A stretch of DNA of 64,000 nucleotides from Seohaeicola sp024304985 (GCF_028802875.1 NZ_JARAMP010000021.1:1-64000), one strand, 5' to 3'. Positions 16,255 through 25,524 are shown, counted from the stretch's first letter. The notes: generated by a model not told the origin, from the letters alone. Translations and numbers: made by a program.

Positions 16255-17007
16255 ATGGCAACGGATGCAGCGACAGGCACGGGTCTGAAATTCGATCCGA
16301 TGGGACAGTTTCTGGTCAAGCCGCTGTTCGGCGGTGACGTGGTGAACTGGTACACGCCGACCAACGTGACCCTGTGGATGGTCATCGCAATCCTCGGCAT
16401 CACCGCGATGCTGGTGCTGGGCACCTCGCGCCGCGCCGTGATCCCGACCCGCAGCCAGTCCATCGGCGAACTGGCCTATGGCTTCGTCTACAAGATGGTG
16501 GAAGACGTGACCGGCAAGGACGGTCTCAGGTATTTCCCCTATATCATGACCCTGTTCATGTTCGTTCTGTTCTCGAACTTCCTCGGCCTCGTGCCGATGG
16601 CCTTCACCACCACCAGCCATATCGCTGTGACAGGCGTTCTGGCGCTGGCCGTGTTCCTGACCGTGACGATCCTCGGTTTCGTCAAGAACGGCCCGGCCTT
16701 TCTGGGCATGTTCTGGGTGACAAGCGCGCCGCTGGCCCTGCGTCCGGTTCTGGCGCTGATCGAGGTGATCAGCTACTTCGTGCGCCCCGTCAGCCACTCC
16801 ATCCGTCTTGCCGGCAACATGACCGCAGGCCACGCCGTGGTGAAGGTGTTCGCCGCCTTCGCAGGGCTTGTCGCCCTGTCGCCGCTGGCCATCCTGGGCG
16901 TTGTCGCCATGTATGGCCTCGAAATTCTGGTCTGCTTCATTCAGGCCTATGTGTTCACCATCCTGACCTGCGTCTATCTGAAGGACGCGCTTCATCCCCA
17001 CCACTAA
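16255..17007 (+). CDS. atpB: ATP synthase Fo subunit a
   Basis: This 250-residue integral membrane protein has five or six helices and forms the proton half-channels. The essential Arg helix is recognised in PVSHSIRLAGNMTAGHAVVK, and the final helix contains LEILVCFIQAYVFTILTCVY. The N-terminus carries FDPMGQFLVKPLF. It sits between atpI and atpE in the normal alphaproteobacterial order. Confidence 0.97.
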   Translation: MATDAATGTGLKFDPMGQFLVKPLFGGDVVNWYTPTNVTLWMVIAILGITAMLVLGTSRRAVIPTRSQSIGELAYGFVYKMVEDVTGKDGLRYFPYIMTLFMFVLFSNFLGLVPMAFTTTSHIAVTGVLALAVFLTVTILGFVKNGPAFLGMFWVTSAPLALRPVLALIEVISYFVRPVSHSIRLAGNMTAGHAVVKVFAAFAGLVALSPLAILGVVAMYGLEILVCFIQAYVFTILTCVYLKDALHPHH

Positions 17008-17050
17008 GGTCCGGATCATTCCAGCCATTCCAACCAAGGAGAGAGTTCAA

Positions 17051-17287
17051 ATGGAAGGCGATATCGCAGAAATGGGCAAGTTCATCGGCGCAGGCATCTC
17101 GGCGCTGGGCATGGGTCTTGCCGCCCTCGGTGTGGGCAACGTTGCCGGCAACTTCCTGGCAGGCGCACTGCGCAACCCCTCTGCCGCAGCTGGCCAGACC
17201 GCCACGCTGTTCATCGGCATCGCATTCGCAGAAGCACTGGGCATCTTCTCGTTCCTGGTCGCTCTGCTGCTGATGTTCGCCGTCTGA
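17051..17287 (+). CDS. atpE: ATP synthase Fo subunit c
   Basis: This 78-residue hairpin of two membrane helices forms the rotor ring. The first helix carries the Gly-rich repeat GAGISALGMGLAALGVGNVA and the second the proton-binding carboxylate in GIAFAEALGIFSFLVALLL (the Glu of FAEALG). An AAGGAGAG ribosome-binding site at 17037-17044 precedes the ATG, which fits the high translation needed for c subunits. Confidence 0.97.
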   Translation: MEGDIAEMGKFIGAGISALGMGLAALGVGNVAGNFLAGALRNPSAAAGQTATLFIGIAFAEALGIFSFLVALLLMFAV

Positions 17288-17365
17288 TACGGACGACGAT
17301 TCAAGATCGGATGGGCCTGACGGGCCCATCCATCCACCACGGCACGTTTCCCAAGGGAGAACGAC

Positions 17366-17887
17366 ATGGCAACCGAAGCAACGGGCGCAGCATCCGGCCC
17401 CGGCATGCCGCAACTGGATTTCTCGACCTTCGGCAACCAGATCTTCTGGCTGCTGATCACGTTGGTCGTGATCTATTTCATCCTCTCCCGTATCGCCCTG
17501 CCGCGGATCGGTGCCGTTCTGGCCGAACGTCAGGGGACGATCACCAACGATATTGCCGCAGCCGAAAACCTGCGTGCCAAGGCCATCGAAGCCGAGGCTG
17601 CCTATAACAAGGCCCTCGCCGACGCCCGGCTTGAAGCGAACCGCATCATTGCCGAGGCCAAGGCCGACATTCAGGCCGATCTCGACAAGGCGATTGCCAA
17701 GGCGGACGCCCAGATCGCGGCAAAAGCTGCCGAAGGCGAGAAAGCCATCGCCGAGATTCGCGCGACCGCCCTTGAGAATGTCACCGAAGTGGCCAAGGAC
17801 ACCGCCAAGGAAATCGTCGCCGCCATGGGTGGCAAGGCCGATGCCCGCAGCGTGACCGCCGCGGTCAACGCCCGGATGAAAGGGTGA
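17366..17887 (+). CDS. atpF': ATP synthase Fo subunit b'
   Basis: This 173-residue peripheral-stalk subunit has one membrane helix (QIFWLLITLVVIYFILSRIA) followed by a long Ala/Glu/Lys/Asp-rich coiled coil. The N-terminal PQLDFSTFGNQIFW segment before the helix is typical of b' (sometimes named atpG or atpX). Alphaproteobacteria, like cyanobacteria, use a b/b' heterodimer rather than b2. The stop overlaps an upstream GTG of the b reading frame. Confidence 0.93.
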   Translation: MATEATGAASGPGMPQLDFSTFGNQIFWLLITLVVIYFILSRIALPRIGAVLAERQGTITNDIAAAENLRAKAIEAEAAYNKALADARLEANRIIAEAKADIQADLDKAIAKADAQIAAKAAEGEKAIAEIRATALENVTEVAKDTAKEIVAAMGGKADARSVTAAVNARMKG

Positions 17888-17892
17888 CTCCG

Positions 17893-18456
17893 ATGCGCAA
17901 GCTGATCCTCCTCCCCGCGCTTCTGGCGCTGACCTCCAGCCCGGCACTGGCCGCGGAAGGTCCGTTCTTCTCGCTGAAGAACACCGATTTCGTGGTTCTG
18001 GTCTCCTTCCTGATCTTCATCGGCATCCTGTTCTATTTCAAGGTGCCCGCAATGATTGGCGGCCTGCTGGACAAGCGCGCCGCCACCATCAAGTCCGAAC
18101 TGGAAGAAGCCCGCGCCCTGCGGGAAGAGGCGCAGACCCTGCTGGCCTCCTACGAGCGTAAGCAGAAAGAAGTGCAGGAACAGGCCGACCGCATCGTCGC
18201 CCAGGCCCGTGACGAAGCCAACGCTTCCGCTGCACAGGCCAAGGAAGACCTCAAGGCATCCATCGCGCGCCGCATCGCCGCCGCCGAGGATCAGATCGCG
18301 TCCGCCGAAGCAGCCGCCATCAAGGAAGTGCGCGACCGTGCTGTCGTCATCGCCATTGGTGCGGCCCGTGACGTGATCGCCAAGCAGATGACCGCCGCTG
18401 ACGCAGGCAAGACCATTGACGAGGGTATCGCCATCGTGGATGCCAAGCTGCACTAA
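17893..18456 (+). CDS. atpF: ATP synthase Fo subunit b
   Basis: This 187-residue second stalk subunit begins MRKLILLPALLALTSSPALA, a signal-like segment found in many Rhodobacteraceae b subunits, followed by FFSLKNTDFVVLVSFLIFIG, a membrane helix, and a coiled coil. I chose ATG 17893; GTG 17884 overlaps the b' stop and would add three residues. The operon ends at the strong hairpin 18485-18512, so the F1 genes must lie elsewhere, as usual in this group. Confidence 0.93.
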   Translation: MRKLILLPALLALTSSPALAAEGPFFSLKNTDFVVLVSFLIFIGILFYFKVPAMIGGLLDKRAATIKSELEEARALREEAQTLLASYERKQKEVQEQADRIVAQARDEANASAAQAKEDLKASIARRIAAAEDQIASAEAAAIKEVRDRAVVIAIGAARDVIAKQMTAADAGKTIDEGIAIVDAKLH

Positions 18457-18484
18457 TCCGCGCGGAAAATCCCGAAAAGAACAA

Positions 18485-18512
18485 AACCCCGCAGCCCACT
18501 GCGGGGTTTTTT
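18485..18512. terminator. Bidirectional Rho-independent terminator
   Basis: AACCCCGCAG-CCCA-CTGCGGGGTT forms a perfect 10-bp stem (18485-18494 with 18499-18508) followed by TTTTTT on the plus strand and, read from the other side, by TTTTG. It closes the Fo operon and can also serve the convergent GntR gene. Confidence 0.9.
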
Positions 18513-18548
18513 CATGCCCGCAAGGAACGCCGTAGGCGCGCCGCCACC

Positions 18549-19316
18549 CTAGCGACGCTGCTCGTGCTCATAGCGTTGCCGCGCAATGGCCTCGTGATGC
18601 TCGGCCCGCTTCTGATCGGTCAATGCCTGCTCGACGAAATTCAGATGCGCCTCGACCGCCGCCCGCGCTCCGGCAGGATCGCGCGCCTGAATCGCCTCGT
18701 TGATCGCGCGGTGCTGATCCAGCAGCAGATCGCGGATACTGCGATTGCGGAACATGATCTGCCGGTTGTAGAACACGCCCTCGCGCAGCAATTCATACAT
18801 CGACCGCATCATGTGCAGCATGATGACGTTGTGACTGGCTTCGATGATCGACAAGTGAAAATCCGCATCCAGCAGCGCTTCATCCGCCGGATCGCGTTTG
18901 GTATGGGCGGCCAGCATCTTGTCAAAGATCGTCTGGATCACCCGCAGATCGGTGTCCGAGGCCAGCCGCGCCGCCCGTTCCGCCGCCAACCCCTCCATGT
19001 CCCGGCGAAAGGCGATATAATCGAATACCGCCTCGTCATGGGCTGCGAACAGCCGGATCAGCGCAGGCGAAAACGCCCCGCCCAGCACATCGGCCACATA
19101 GATCCCCGCCCCGGCCTTGCTGGTCAGCAGCCCCTTGTCCTGCAACTCGGCCACCGCCTCGCGCAGCGAGGGGCGGGATATGCCCAGCCGCTCGGACAGT
19201 TCACGCTCGGACGGCAACCGTTCGCCGGGCCGCAGGATGCCGCGCAGGATCAGCAATTCGATCTGATGGGTCACACTGGTCGAAATCTTCTCTGGCTGAA
19301 CAGACCGGAACGGCAT
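18549..19316 (-). CDS. GntR/FadR-subfamily transcriptional regulator
   Basis: This 255-residue protein has an N-terminal winged HTH (LLILRGILRPGERLPSEREL, LGISRPSLREAVAELQDKGL) and an all-helical FCD ligand domain with metal-type residues (DADFHLSIIEASHN and a late QHRAINEAIQARDPAGAR). Family members control pyruvate, lactate, glycolate or other organic-acid genes. It follows lrgB on the same strand after 70 bp; lrgAB respond to pyruvate or overflow metabolism in other bacteria, so control of lrgAB is plausible but inferred. ATTGGT and ACCGGT half-sites occur at about 19333-19356. Confidence 0.85.
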   Translation of the reverse strand: MPFRSVQPEKISTSVTHQIELLILRGILRPGERLPSERELSERLGISRPSLREAVAELQDKGLLTSKAGAGIYVADVLGGAFSPALIRLFAAHDEAVFDYIAFRRDMEGLAAERAARLASDTDLRVIQTIFDKMLAAHTKRDPADEALLDADFHLSIIEASHNVIMLHMMRSMYELLREGVFYNRQIMFRNRSIRDLLLDQHRAINEAIQARDPAGARAAVEAHLNFVEQALTDQKRAEHHEAIARQRYEHEQRR

Positions 19317-19386
19317 GGCTTACCTCGTTTGAATTGGTAAAATCATATGACCGGTATTCCGCCCCGACAACCGCAATTCCGCGCGG

Positions 19387-20103
19387 TCACAGCATCAGTG
19401 ACACCACATAGGGCGCAAGGATCGCGGTCAGCAGCGCATTCAACCCCATCCCGATTCCCGCAAAGGCCCCCGCCGTGTCATTCACCTGAAATGCCCGCGC
19501 CGTGCCGATCCCGTGGGCGGCCACCCCCACGGCAAAACCGCGCGCCCGCCAGTCGCGGATATGCATCAGCCGCATCAGCGGCGTCACGATCACCGCCCCG
19601 ATGATCCCCGTCAGGATCACCAGCGCCGCCGTCAGCGTGGGCAGCCCGCCCAATTGCTCGGCAATGCCGATGGCCACCGGCGCCGTGGTGGATTTCGGTG
19701 CCAGCGACAGCCAGACCGGCCCCTCGATCCCCAGAACCCGCGCGATCCACAGGGCCGAGACGATGGCCGTCACGGACCCCGCCAGCAGCGCCGCCACCAT
19801 CGGCAAAAGCGCCCGCCGGATCTGCGCTCGATTGACATACAGGGGAAGGGCCAGCGCGACAGTCGCCGGTCCCAGCATGAAATGCACGAACTGCGCCCCC
19901 GCGAAATAGGTCTGATAGGGCGTCTTGGTGACCCACAGCAACCCGCCCAGCAGGACCATCGCCACCAGCACCGGATTGACCAACGGATTGCGCCCGGCGC
20001 GCTGCGATAACTGATCCCCGATCAGATAGGCCACCAGCGTGGCCGTCAGCCACAATAACGGTTCGCGGCTCAGATAGGACCAGATCTCGGGCAGGGCGGT
20101 CAT
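19387..20103 (-). CDS. lrgB: LrgB/CidB family membrane protein
   Basis: This 239-codon protein has six to eight hydrophobic segments and the LrgB signatures RNPLVNPVLVAMVLL, FMLGPATVALALPLY and LAPKSTTAPVAIGIAEQLGG, plus GFAVGVAAHGIGTARAFQV. LrgAB is linked to pyruvate uptake and to murein hydrolase control in other bacteria. ATG 20103 overlaps the lrgA stop (ATGA). The much longer ORF upstream is an artefact of high GC. Confidence 0.9.
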   Translation of the reverse strand: MTALPEIWSYLSREPLLWLTATLVAYLIGDQLSQRAGRNPLVNPVLVAMVLLGGLLWVTKTPYQTYFAGAQFVHFMLGPATVALALPLYVNRAQIRRALLPMVAALLAGSVTAIVSALWIARVLGIEGPVWLSLAPKSTTAPVAIGIAEQLGGLPTLTAALVILTGIIGAVIVTPLMRLMHIRDWRARGFAVGVAAHGIGTARAFQVNDTAGAFAGIGMGLNALLTAILAPYVVSLML

Positions 20104-20501
20104 CCGCGCGGCTCCTCGGTGGCGTCCGCATTCCCGGTCAGCCGCGCCACCGCCACGAAGGTCAGAACGCCCGCGATCAGCGCCAGTGCCGTGCTGATCA
20201 CCAGCACCAGCAGCAGCGCCGGTCCCGACCCGCCCAGCACGTCCAGATGGCTGATCACCCCGACACCCGCAGGCACGAACAGCAGCGACAGATGCGACAA
20301 CAGACCCTGCGCCGTGGGCATGACCCGCGCCGCCATCCCCGGCAGCACCAGACACCCCAGCAGCAGCAACGCCATGCCCAGCACCGGCCCCGGCACAGGC
20401 AGGCCCAGCCCCCGCGCCAGCGTCTCCCCCAGCAACTGACAGATCAGAAGGATGGCAACGGCCAGGATCATCGCAGCACTCCACAGCGTGTTTGCGCTCA
20501 T
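20100..20501 (-). CDS. lrgA: LrgA/CidA family membrane protein
   Basis: This 133-residue holin-like protein has four membrane helices. The family core is LLICQLLGETLARGLGLPVP followed by GPVLGMALLLLGCLVLPG and LSHLSLLFVPAGVGVISHLD. It is translationally coupled to lrgB. ATG 20501 (MSANTLW) is preferred over the in-frame start at 20528. Confidence 0.88.
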   Translation of the reverse strand: MSANTLWSAAMILAVAILLICQLLGETLARGLGLPVPGPVLGMALLLLGCLVLPGMAARVMPTAQGLLSHLSLLFVPAGVGVISHLDVLGGSGPALLLVLVISTALALIAGVLTFVAVARLTGNADATEEPRG

Positions 20502-20577
20502 AAGCGCACAGGCAGGGCGGTCGCGCAAAAGGAAAGGTGTTCAGAAAAGATTAACCAATATCGAGTCACATGACGGC

Positions 20578-20859
20578 ATGACACGCTGGATCATGCCTCT
20601 TCTTCTTTTGCCCGCCTGCGATGGCGGCAGCCCTCATTTCATGGGCATCCCACCCACGCGGGTCGAGGTGGAGGGAAGCGTCTTTGCCGTCCGCGTCAAG
20701 GGCGATCTGGCCGAAGCCGTGCGTACCAACCCGCAATACGCCCCGCGCATGGGCCCTATCGGCGGCCGCGCCGCCCGCGCGATGGAACAGGTCAGCGGAT
20801 GCACCGTGCGCGAGATCCGCGGCGATCAGGCGCTGATCCTTGGTCTGCTCACGTGCTGA
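20578..20859 (+). CDS. Small predicted lipoprotein, function unknown
   Basis: This 93-residue protein begins MTRWIMPLLLLPACDGG, a short hydrophobic stretch with a lipobox-like LPAC, so it may be a lipoprotein with Cys14 as first residue. The remainder is a compact alpha/beta sequence with VEVEGSVFAVRVKGDLAEAV and a second Cys in VSGCTVREIRGDQALILGL. I do not recognise a family. It is divergent from lrgA and nearly abuts the convergent GNAT gene. Confidence 0.6.
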   Translation: MTRWIMPLLLLPACDGGSPHFMGIPPTRVEVEGSVFAVRVKGDLAEAVRTNPQYAPRMGPIGGRAARAMEQVSGCTVREIRGDQALILGLLTC

Positions 20860-20861
20860 CG

Positions 20862-21347
20862 CTACACAGCGCGGCGGAAACTCACCGATGTCGGCCTGTC
20901 ATAGCCCGGATGCGCCGTGGTTCCCGTCATCTCGAACCCCAGCGCCGCAAAGGTTGCGTGATTCTCCAGCAATTCCACCCGCGTCTGCAAACTGACCGTC
21001 GCCAGACCCAGCGCCCGCGCGCGATCAAGGCTCAGGGCGATCAAGGCTCGCGCCAATCCCCGCCCCCGCGCCGCATGGGCCACGGCCAGCTTGCCCAGAT
21101 AAAGCGTATCCGCCTGCGGAGTCAGGATCATGCAGGCCAGCGGTCCCGCCTCGCCTTCGATGACCCACAGCTCTGCATCCGCCGCCGCCTGCCGCAACGC
21201 CTCGACCCCCATCCGCCCAAGCGAGGAGGGCGGGTCGATCCGTCCCTCCATATAGGCAAAGGCCATCGTCAACAGGGCATGCACCGGCCCCATGTCCTCA
21301 TCCGGTGCCATGCGGCGCGGCGCGCCTGTCTCCAGCCCTTCAGCCAA
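20862..21347 (-). CDS. GNAT family N-acetyltransferase
   Basis: The C-terminal 140 residues form a clear GNAT domain: WVIEGEAGPLACMILTPQAD, LYLGKLAVAHAARGRGLARA (acetyl-CoA loop RGRGLA) and VELLENHATFAALGFEMTGT. The start is uncertain. I placed it at TTG 21347, which overlaps the upstream gene's stop and keeps a complete first beta strand (162 residues in the longer form); ATG 21311 is an alternative. It is translationally coupled to the GNAT gene before it. Confidence 0.7.
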   Translation of the reverse strand: MAEGLETGAPRRMAPDEDMGPVHALLTMAFAYMEGRIDPPSSLGRMGVEALRQAAADAELWVIEGEAGPLACMILTPQADTLYLGKLAVAHAARGRGLARALIALSLDRARALGLATVSLQTRVELLENHATFAALGFEMTGTTAHPGYDRPTSVSFRRAV

Positions 21348-21798
21348 TCGGTTTCTCCATGAAAACGCTGGTGCCATTGACCGCATAGTCGCCAAACGCG
21401 CCGCAGCGCCGGTATCCCTGCGCCGTGTAAAGCGCAATCGCCGCCTCCAGCAGGGTCCCTGTCTCCAGCCGCAGAACGGGCAGCCCCATCCCACGCGCCA
21501 CCTCTTCCAGATGACACAACAGCGCCCGCGCCACGCCCCGCCCGCGCGCCGCAGGGCTGACGAACATCGACTTCACCTCGCCATAGCCCGCCTTCCGCGC
21601 CAGCGCGATGGTGCCCAGCACACCGCCTGCATCCTCGGCCACGAAGAACGAAATCTCGGGCACGCGCAGCGCGTCGATCGACAGGTAATGATTGTCCTCG
21701 GGCGGAAAAAGGCTCTCCATCAGGGCATGGCTGGCCTGCAACAACGCCGTGGCGCCGGGTTCGCGCGGGTCGCCCGAACGGATGTGCATCTGCCGCAT
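21340..21798 (-). CDS. GNAT family N-acetyltransferase
   Basis: This 152-residue protein has a complete GNAT domain: FFVAEDAGGVLGTIALARK, YGEVKSMFVSPAARGRGVAR (acetyl-CoA loop) and AAIALYTAQGYRRCGAFGDY. The subfamily with GEVKxMFVxPxxRGxG resembles small-molecule acetyltransferases; the substrate is unknown. Its stop overlaps the next GNAT gene, and it is divergent from smc with a 208-bp gap. Confidence 0.8.
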   Translation of the reverse strand: MRQMHIRSGDPREPGATALLQASHALMESLFPPEDNHYLSIDALRVPEISFFVAEDAGGVLGTIALARKAGYGEVKSMFVSPAARGRGVARALLCHLEEVARGMGLPVLRLETGTLLEAAIALYTAQGYRRCGAFGDYAVNGTSVFMEKPIG

Positions 21799-21892
21799 GA
21801 TCGCGATCTGTCCTTCGATGTTGCACTGCAGCGTGACGCAGCCGGACAGTGTCTGTCAACGGCTTTGAAAGATGTGCTGGACGCATCAGTCG

Positions 21893-21906
21893 CCCAATAT
21901 ATTGGG
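21893..21906. promoter_or_regulatory. Perfect 14-bp palindrome upstream of smc
   Basis: CCCAATATATTGGG is a perfect palindrome in the 208-bp divergent gap between the GNAT gene and smc, about 100 bp before the smc start. It is a candidate operator. No regulator is encoded beside it. Confidence 0.4.
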
Positions 21907-22006
21907 GATAACTCGGCGGAAATCCCCAGATCCGGTGCAACCCCGTTGACTCACGCCCCCCAAGACCCGCAGATTCCCGGATCAAGGGAATCGAAAGGCC
22001 GCGCCG

Positions 22007-25000
22007 TTGCGTTTCACCAAGCTCAGACTGACAGGCTTCAAAAGCTTCGTCGATCCGACCGATCTGCTGATTCGGGACGGTCTGACAGGTGTGGTCGGTC
22101 CGAACGGCTGCGGCAAGTCCAACCTGCTCGAAGCCCTGCGTTGGGTCATGGGCGAGAATCGCGCCTCGGCCATGCGCGGCGGCGGGATGGAAGACGTTAT
22201 TTTCGCAGGCGCTGCCACCCGCCCGGCGCGCAACTTTGCCGAAGTGACGCTTGTGCTCGACAATGCCGACCGACTGGCCCCCGCCGGGTTCAACGACAAT
22301 GACGCGCTGGAAATCACCCGCCGCATCACCCGCGACGCGGGCAGCGCCTACAAGGTGAACACCAAGGATGTGCGCGCCCGCGACGTGCAGATGCTGTTTG
22401 CCGATGCCTCGACCGGGGCGCATTCGCCCGCGCTGGTCCGGCAGGGCCAGATTTCCGAACTGATCAACGCCAAACCCAAGAACCGCCGCCGCATCCTCGA
22501 GGAAGCCGCGGGTATCTCGGGCCTCTACCAGCGCCGCCACGAGGCCGAGCTGAAGCTGAACGCGGCCGAAGCGAACCTCTTGCGCGTCGATGACGTGCTG
22601 GAACAACTGGCCACGCAACTGGCGCAGCTGGAACGCCAAGCGCGACAGGCGCAACGCTACCGCGCCATCGGCGATGAACTGCGCCGCGCCGAAGGACTCC
22701 TGCTCTATCGCCGCTGGAAAGAGGCGGACACCGCCCGCGCCGCGGCCGAGGATGATCTGCGCGCCCGCGTGACCGCCGCCGCTCAGGCCGAAACCACTGC
22801 CCGTGCCGCCGGCAAGGACCGCATAGCCCGTGACGACGCCCTCCCCCCCCTGCGCGAAGAGGAGGCCATCGCCAGCGCCGTGCTGCAACGGTTACAGGTG
22901 CAGCGCGACGCCCTGACCGATCAGGAAACCCGCGCCCGTCAGACCATCGACACGCTGCGAGGCCGTATCGAACAGCTCACCCGCGACATCGAACGCGAGG
23001 CCGGTCTGAACCGCGACGCGGGCGAGACCATCGCCCGTCTGGAATGGGAGGCCCGCGAACTCGCCAAGGCGGGCGAAGGCCATGCTGACAAACTCGACGC
23101 CGCCGCCGCCGCCGCCCGCGACGCCGCCGAGGTGCTGCAACAGCGCGAAGCCGACCTCAGCCAGTTGACCGAAGACGTCGCCCGTCTGGCCGCGCGCCAC
23201 CAATCCGCGCATCGCCTGCTGGAAGACAGCCTCAAGACCCGTGCCCGCAGCGAGGCCGAGGCAACCCGCGCCCGTGACGCGGTCGAAGCCTCCCAAGGCG
23301 CGCTGGACGCCGCCATCGCCGCCCTGGAAGAAGCGCAGGCCCAGGAAGAGGCCGCCACCGATCTGGCCGCCCGCGCCGATGAAACCCTGCTCGCCGCCGA
23401 AGCCGCCCGCGCCGAAACGCAGGAGCGTGAGGCCGATGTCCGTGCCGAACGCTCCGCCGCCGAAGGCGAGCTGAACGCCCTGCGCGCCGAGGTCACGGCG
23501 CTCGCCCGCCTCGTGCAGCGCGACACCGCCGAGGGCGGTCAGATCATGGACCGCCTGCAAGTCGAACAGGGGTTCGAAAAAGCGCTGGGGGCGGCGCTGG
23601 CCGATGACCTGCGCGCCCCCGAAGTGGAAGCCGACGGCCCCTCCGGCTGGACAGCGCTGCCCGCCTACGACACACCGCAGCCCTTGCCCAAGGGCGTCAC
23701 GGCGCTGACCAACCATGTCTCCGTTCCCGATGTGCTCGTGCGCCGCATGGGTCAGATCGGTCTCGTCGATCCAGATGACGGCCCGCGCTTTCAGCCGCTT
23801 CTGAAGCCCGGCCAGCGCCTTGTCAGCGTCGAAGGCGATCTCTGGCGTTGGGACGGGTTCCGCGCCTGGGCCGAGGATGCCCCCTCCGCCGCCGCCCTGC
23901 GCCTGCAACAGCTCAACCGTCTGGAAGAGCTGAAACAGCAGATGGAACGCGCGACCGCCCGCGCAGATGCCGCTCGCGCCGCCCATGACAACCTGTCCGC
24001 CCGTCTGGCCGATCTGACCGCCGCCGATCAGGCCGCCCGTGGAGCACGCCGCGCCGCCGATGCCCGCGTGAACGAGGCGAACCGCGCCCTCAGCCGGGCC
24101 GAGGCCGATCGCAACCTCGCCGCCTCGCGCCTAGAATCCCTTGGCCTCGCCGTCACCCGGCATGAGGACGAGGCGATGGCCGCCCGCGCCCAGGTGCTGG
24201 AAGCGGAACGCGCCGTCGCCGGGCTCGAAGACCTGTCCGAGGCCCGCGCCGCCATGGAAGACCTGCGCATGACGGTCGAGGCTGCGCGCATCACCATGAT
24301 GACCCGCCGCTCCGCCCATGATGAAGTCCGCCGCGAAGGCGAGGCGCGCACCAAACGCGCGCAGGAAGTCACCAAGGAACTCTCCGGCTGGCGTCACCGC
24401 CTGCAAACCGCCGAAGTCCGCAGCGCCGAACTGGTGGACCGCAAACAGGCCTCGGAAGAGGACCTGCGCGAGGCCAGCGCGGCGCCTGAGGAAATCGCCG
24501 CCAAGCGCGAGGAACTCACGGACGCCATCGACACCGCCGAGGCGCGCCGCCGCCGCGCCGCCGATGCCTTGGCCGAGGCGGAAACTGCCCTGCGTGCCGC
24601 CGAACAGGCGGAACGCGACGCCGAACGCGCCGCATCCGAGGCCCGCGAAGCCCGCGCCCGCGCCGAGGCCCGTGCCGATGCCGCCCGCGAAACCGTTGCC
24701 TATGCCGCCGAGCGGATCGCCGAGGATCAGGAGACGACCCCCGCCCAACTGCTGGAATCCCTTGGGGCCGACCCCGACGCCATGCCTGCCTCCGATATGA
24801 TCGAGGCTGACGTGAACCGCCTCAAACGCCAACGCGACGCGCTGGGGGCCGTCAACCTGCGCGCCGAGGAAGACGCTGCAGAGGTGCAGACCGAACACGA
24901 CACCCTCGCCCGCGAAAAGCATGATCTCGAGGAAGCAATCAAGGCCCTGCGCTCCGGCATCGCCAGCCTCAACCGCGAGGGCCGCGAACGTCTGCTCACC

Positions 25001-25462
25001 GCCTTCGAGCAGGTGAACAGCAATTTCTCGCTTCTGTTCAAACACCTTTTCGGCGGCGGCGAGGCTGATCTGGTGCTGGTCGAATCCGACGACCCGCTTG
25101 AGGCGGGGCTGGAAATCATGTGCCAGCCGCCGGGCAAGAAACTCTCGACCCTCAGCCTCTTGTCAGGGGGCGAACAGACCCTGACGGCACTCGCGCTCAT
25201 CTTCGCCGTCTTCCTCGCCAACCCCGCGCCCATCTGCGTGCTGGACGAGGTGGACGCGCCGCTCGATGACGCGAACGTCACCCGCTTCTGCGACCTGCTC
25301 GATGAAATGTGCCGCCGCACCGACACGCGCTTCCTGATCATCACCCATCACGCCGTGACCATGGCGCGGATGGACCGCCTTTTCGGTGTGACGATGCAGG
25401 AACAGGGCGTCAGTCAGCTTGTCTCGGTCGATCTGAAAAAGGCCGAGGCATTGGTCGCCTGA
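22007..25462 (+). CDS. smc: Chromosome segregation ATPase SMC
   Basis: This 1151-residue SMC protein organises and segregates chromosomes with ScpA/ScpB. The N-terminal head has FTKLRLTGFKSFVDPTDLLI and Walker A GPNGCGKSN. Two long Ala/Glu/Arg-rich coiled coils flank a hinge at about residues 500-640 (EQGFEKALGAALADDLRAPE). The C-terminal head has the ABC signature LSLLSGGEQTLTALAL and Walker B CVLDEVDAPLDD. The start is TTG 22007, the only codon placed right before the conserved MRFTKL-type sequence. The coils are rich in Ala and Arg because of the high GC. Confidence 0.96.
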   Translation: MRFTKLRLTGFKSFVDPTDLLIRDGLTGVVGPNGCGKSNLLEALRWVMGENRASAMRGGGMEDVIFAGAATRPARNFAEVTLVLDNADRLAPAGFNDNDALEITRRITRDAGSAYKVNTKDVRARDVQMLFADASTGAHSPALVRQGQISELINAKPKNRRRILEEAAGISGLYQRRHEAELKLNAAEANLLRVDDVLEQLATQLAQLERQARQAQRYRAIGDELRRAEGLLLYRRWKEADTARAAAEDDLRARVTAAAQAETTARAAGKDRIARDDALPPLREEEAIASAVLQRLQVQRDALTDQETRARQTIDTLRGRIEQLTRDIEREAGLNRDAGETIARLEWEARELAKAGEGHADKLDAAAAAARDAAEVLQQREADLSQLTEDVARLAARHQSAHRLLEDSLKTRARSEAEATRARDAVEASQGALDAAIAALEEAQAQEEAATDLAARADETLLAAEAARAETQEREADVRAERSAAEGELNALRAEVTALARLVQRDTAEGGQIMDRLQVEQGFEKALGAALADDLRAPEVEADGPSGWTALPAYDTPQPLPKGVTALTNHVSVPDVLVRRMGQIGLVDPDDGPRFQPLLKPGQRLVSVEGDLWRWDGFRAWAEDAPSAAALRLQQLNRLEELKQQMERATARADAARAAHDNLSARLADLTAADQAARGARRAADARVNEANRALSRAEADRNLAASRLESLGLAVTRHEDEAMAARAQVLEAERAVAGLEDLSEARAAMEDLRMTVEAARITMMTRRSAHDEVRREGEARTKRAQEVTKELSGWRHRLQTAEVRSAELVDRKQASEEDLREASAAPEEIAAKREELTDAIDTAEARRRRAADALAEAETALRAAEQAERDAERAASEAREARARAEARADAARETVAYAAERIAEDQETTPAQLLESLGADPDAMPASDMIEADVNRLKRQRDALGAVNLRAEEDAAEVQTEHDTLAREKHDLEEAIKALRSGIASLNREGRERLLTAFEQVNSNFSLLFKHLFGGGEADLVLVESDDPLEAGLEIMCQPPGKKLSTLSLLSGGEQTLTALALIFAVFLANPAPICVLDEVDAPLDDANVTRFCDLLDEMCRRTDTRFLIITHHAVTMARMDRLFGVTMQEQGVSQLVSVDLKKAEALVA

Positions 25463-25502
25463 TCCCACAACCGGGCGGCGCGTCAGGCAAGGCCGCGCCC
25501 CC

Positions 25503-25524
25503 TTTCATCGTTCCCCAAATACTC
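25503..25524 (-). repeat. Dispersed 22-bp intergenic motif, copy C (subtype GAGTATTT)
   Basis: On the minus strand this reads GAGTATTT-GGG-GAACGATGAAA and is the most diverged copy. It lies 41 bp after the smc stop, between convergent genes. Confidence 0.6.

Noticed and set aside
17893..17960. The signal-peptide-like start of atpF as a fusion or misannotation
   Set aside because: This type of N-terminus is common in b subunits of Rhodobacteraceae.
19333..19356. A GntR/FadR operator between lrgB and the GntR gene
   Set aside because: The ATTGGT and ACCGGT half-sites are too far apart and imperfect compared with FadR-family sites; mentioned only with the gene.
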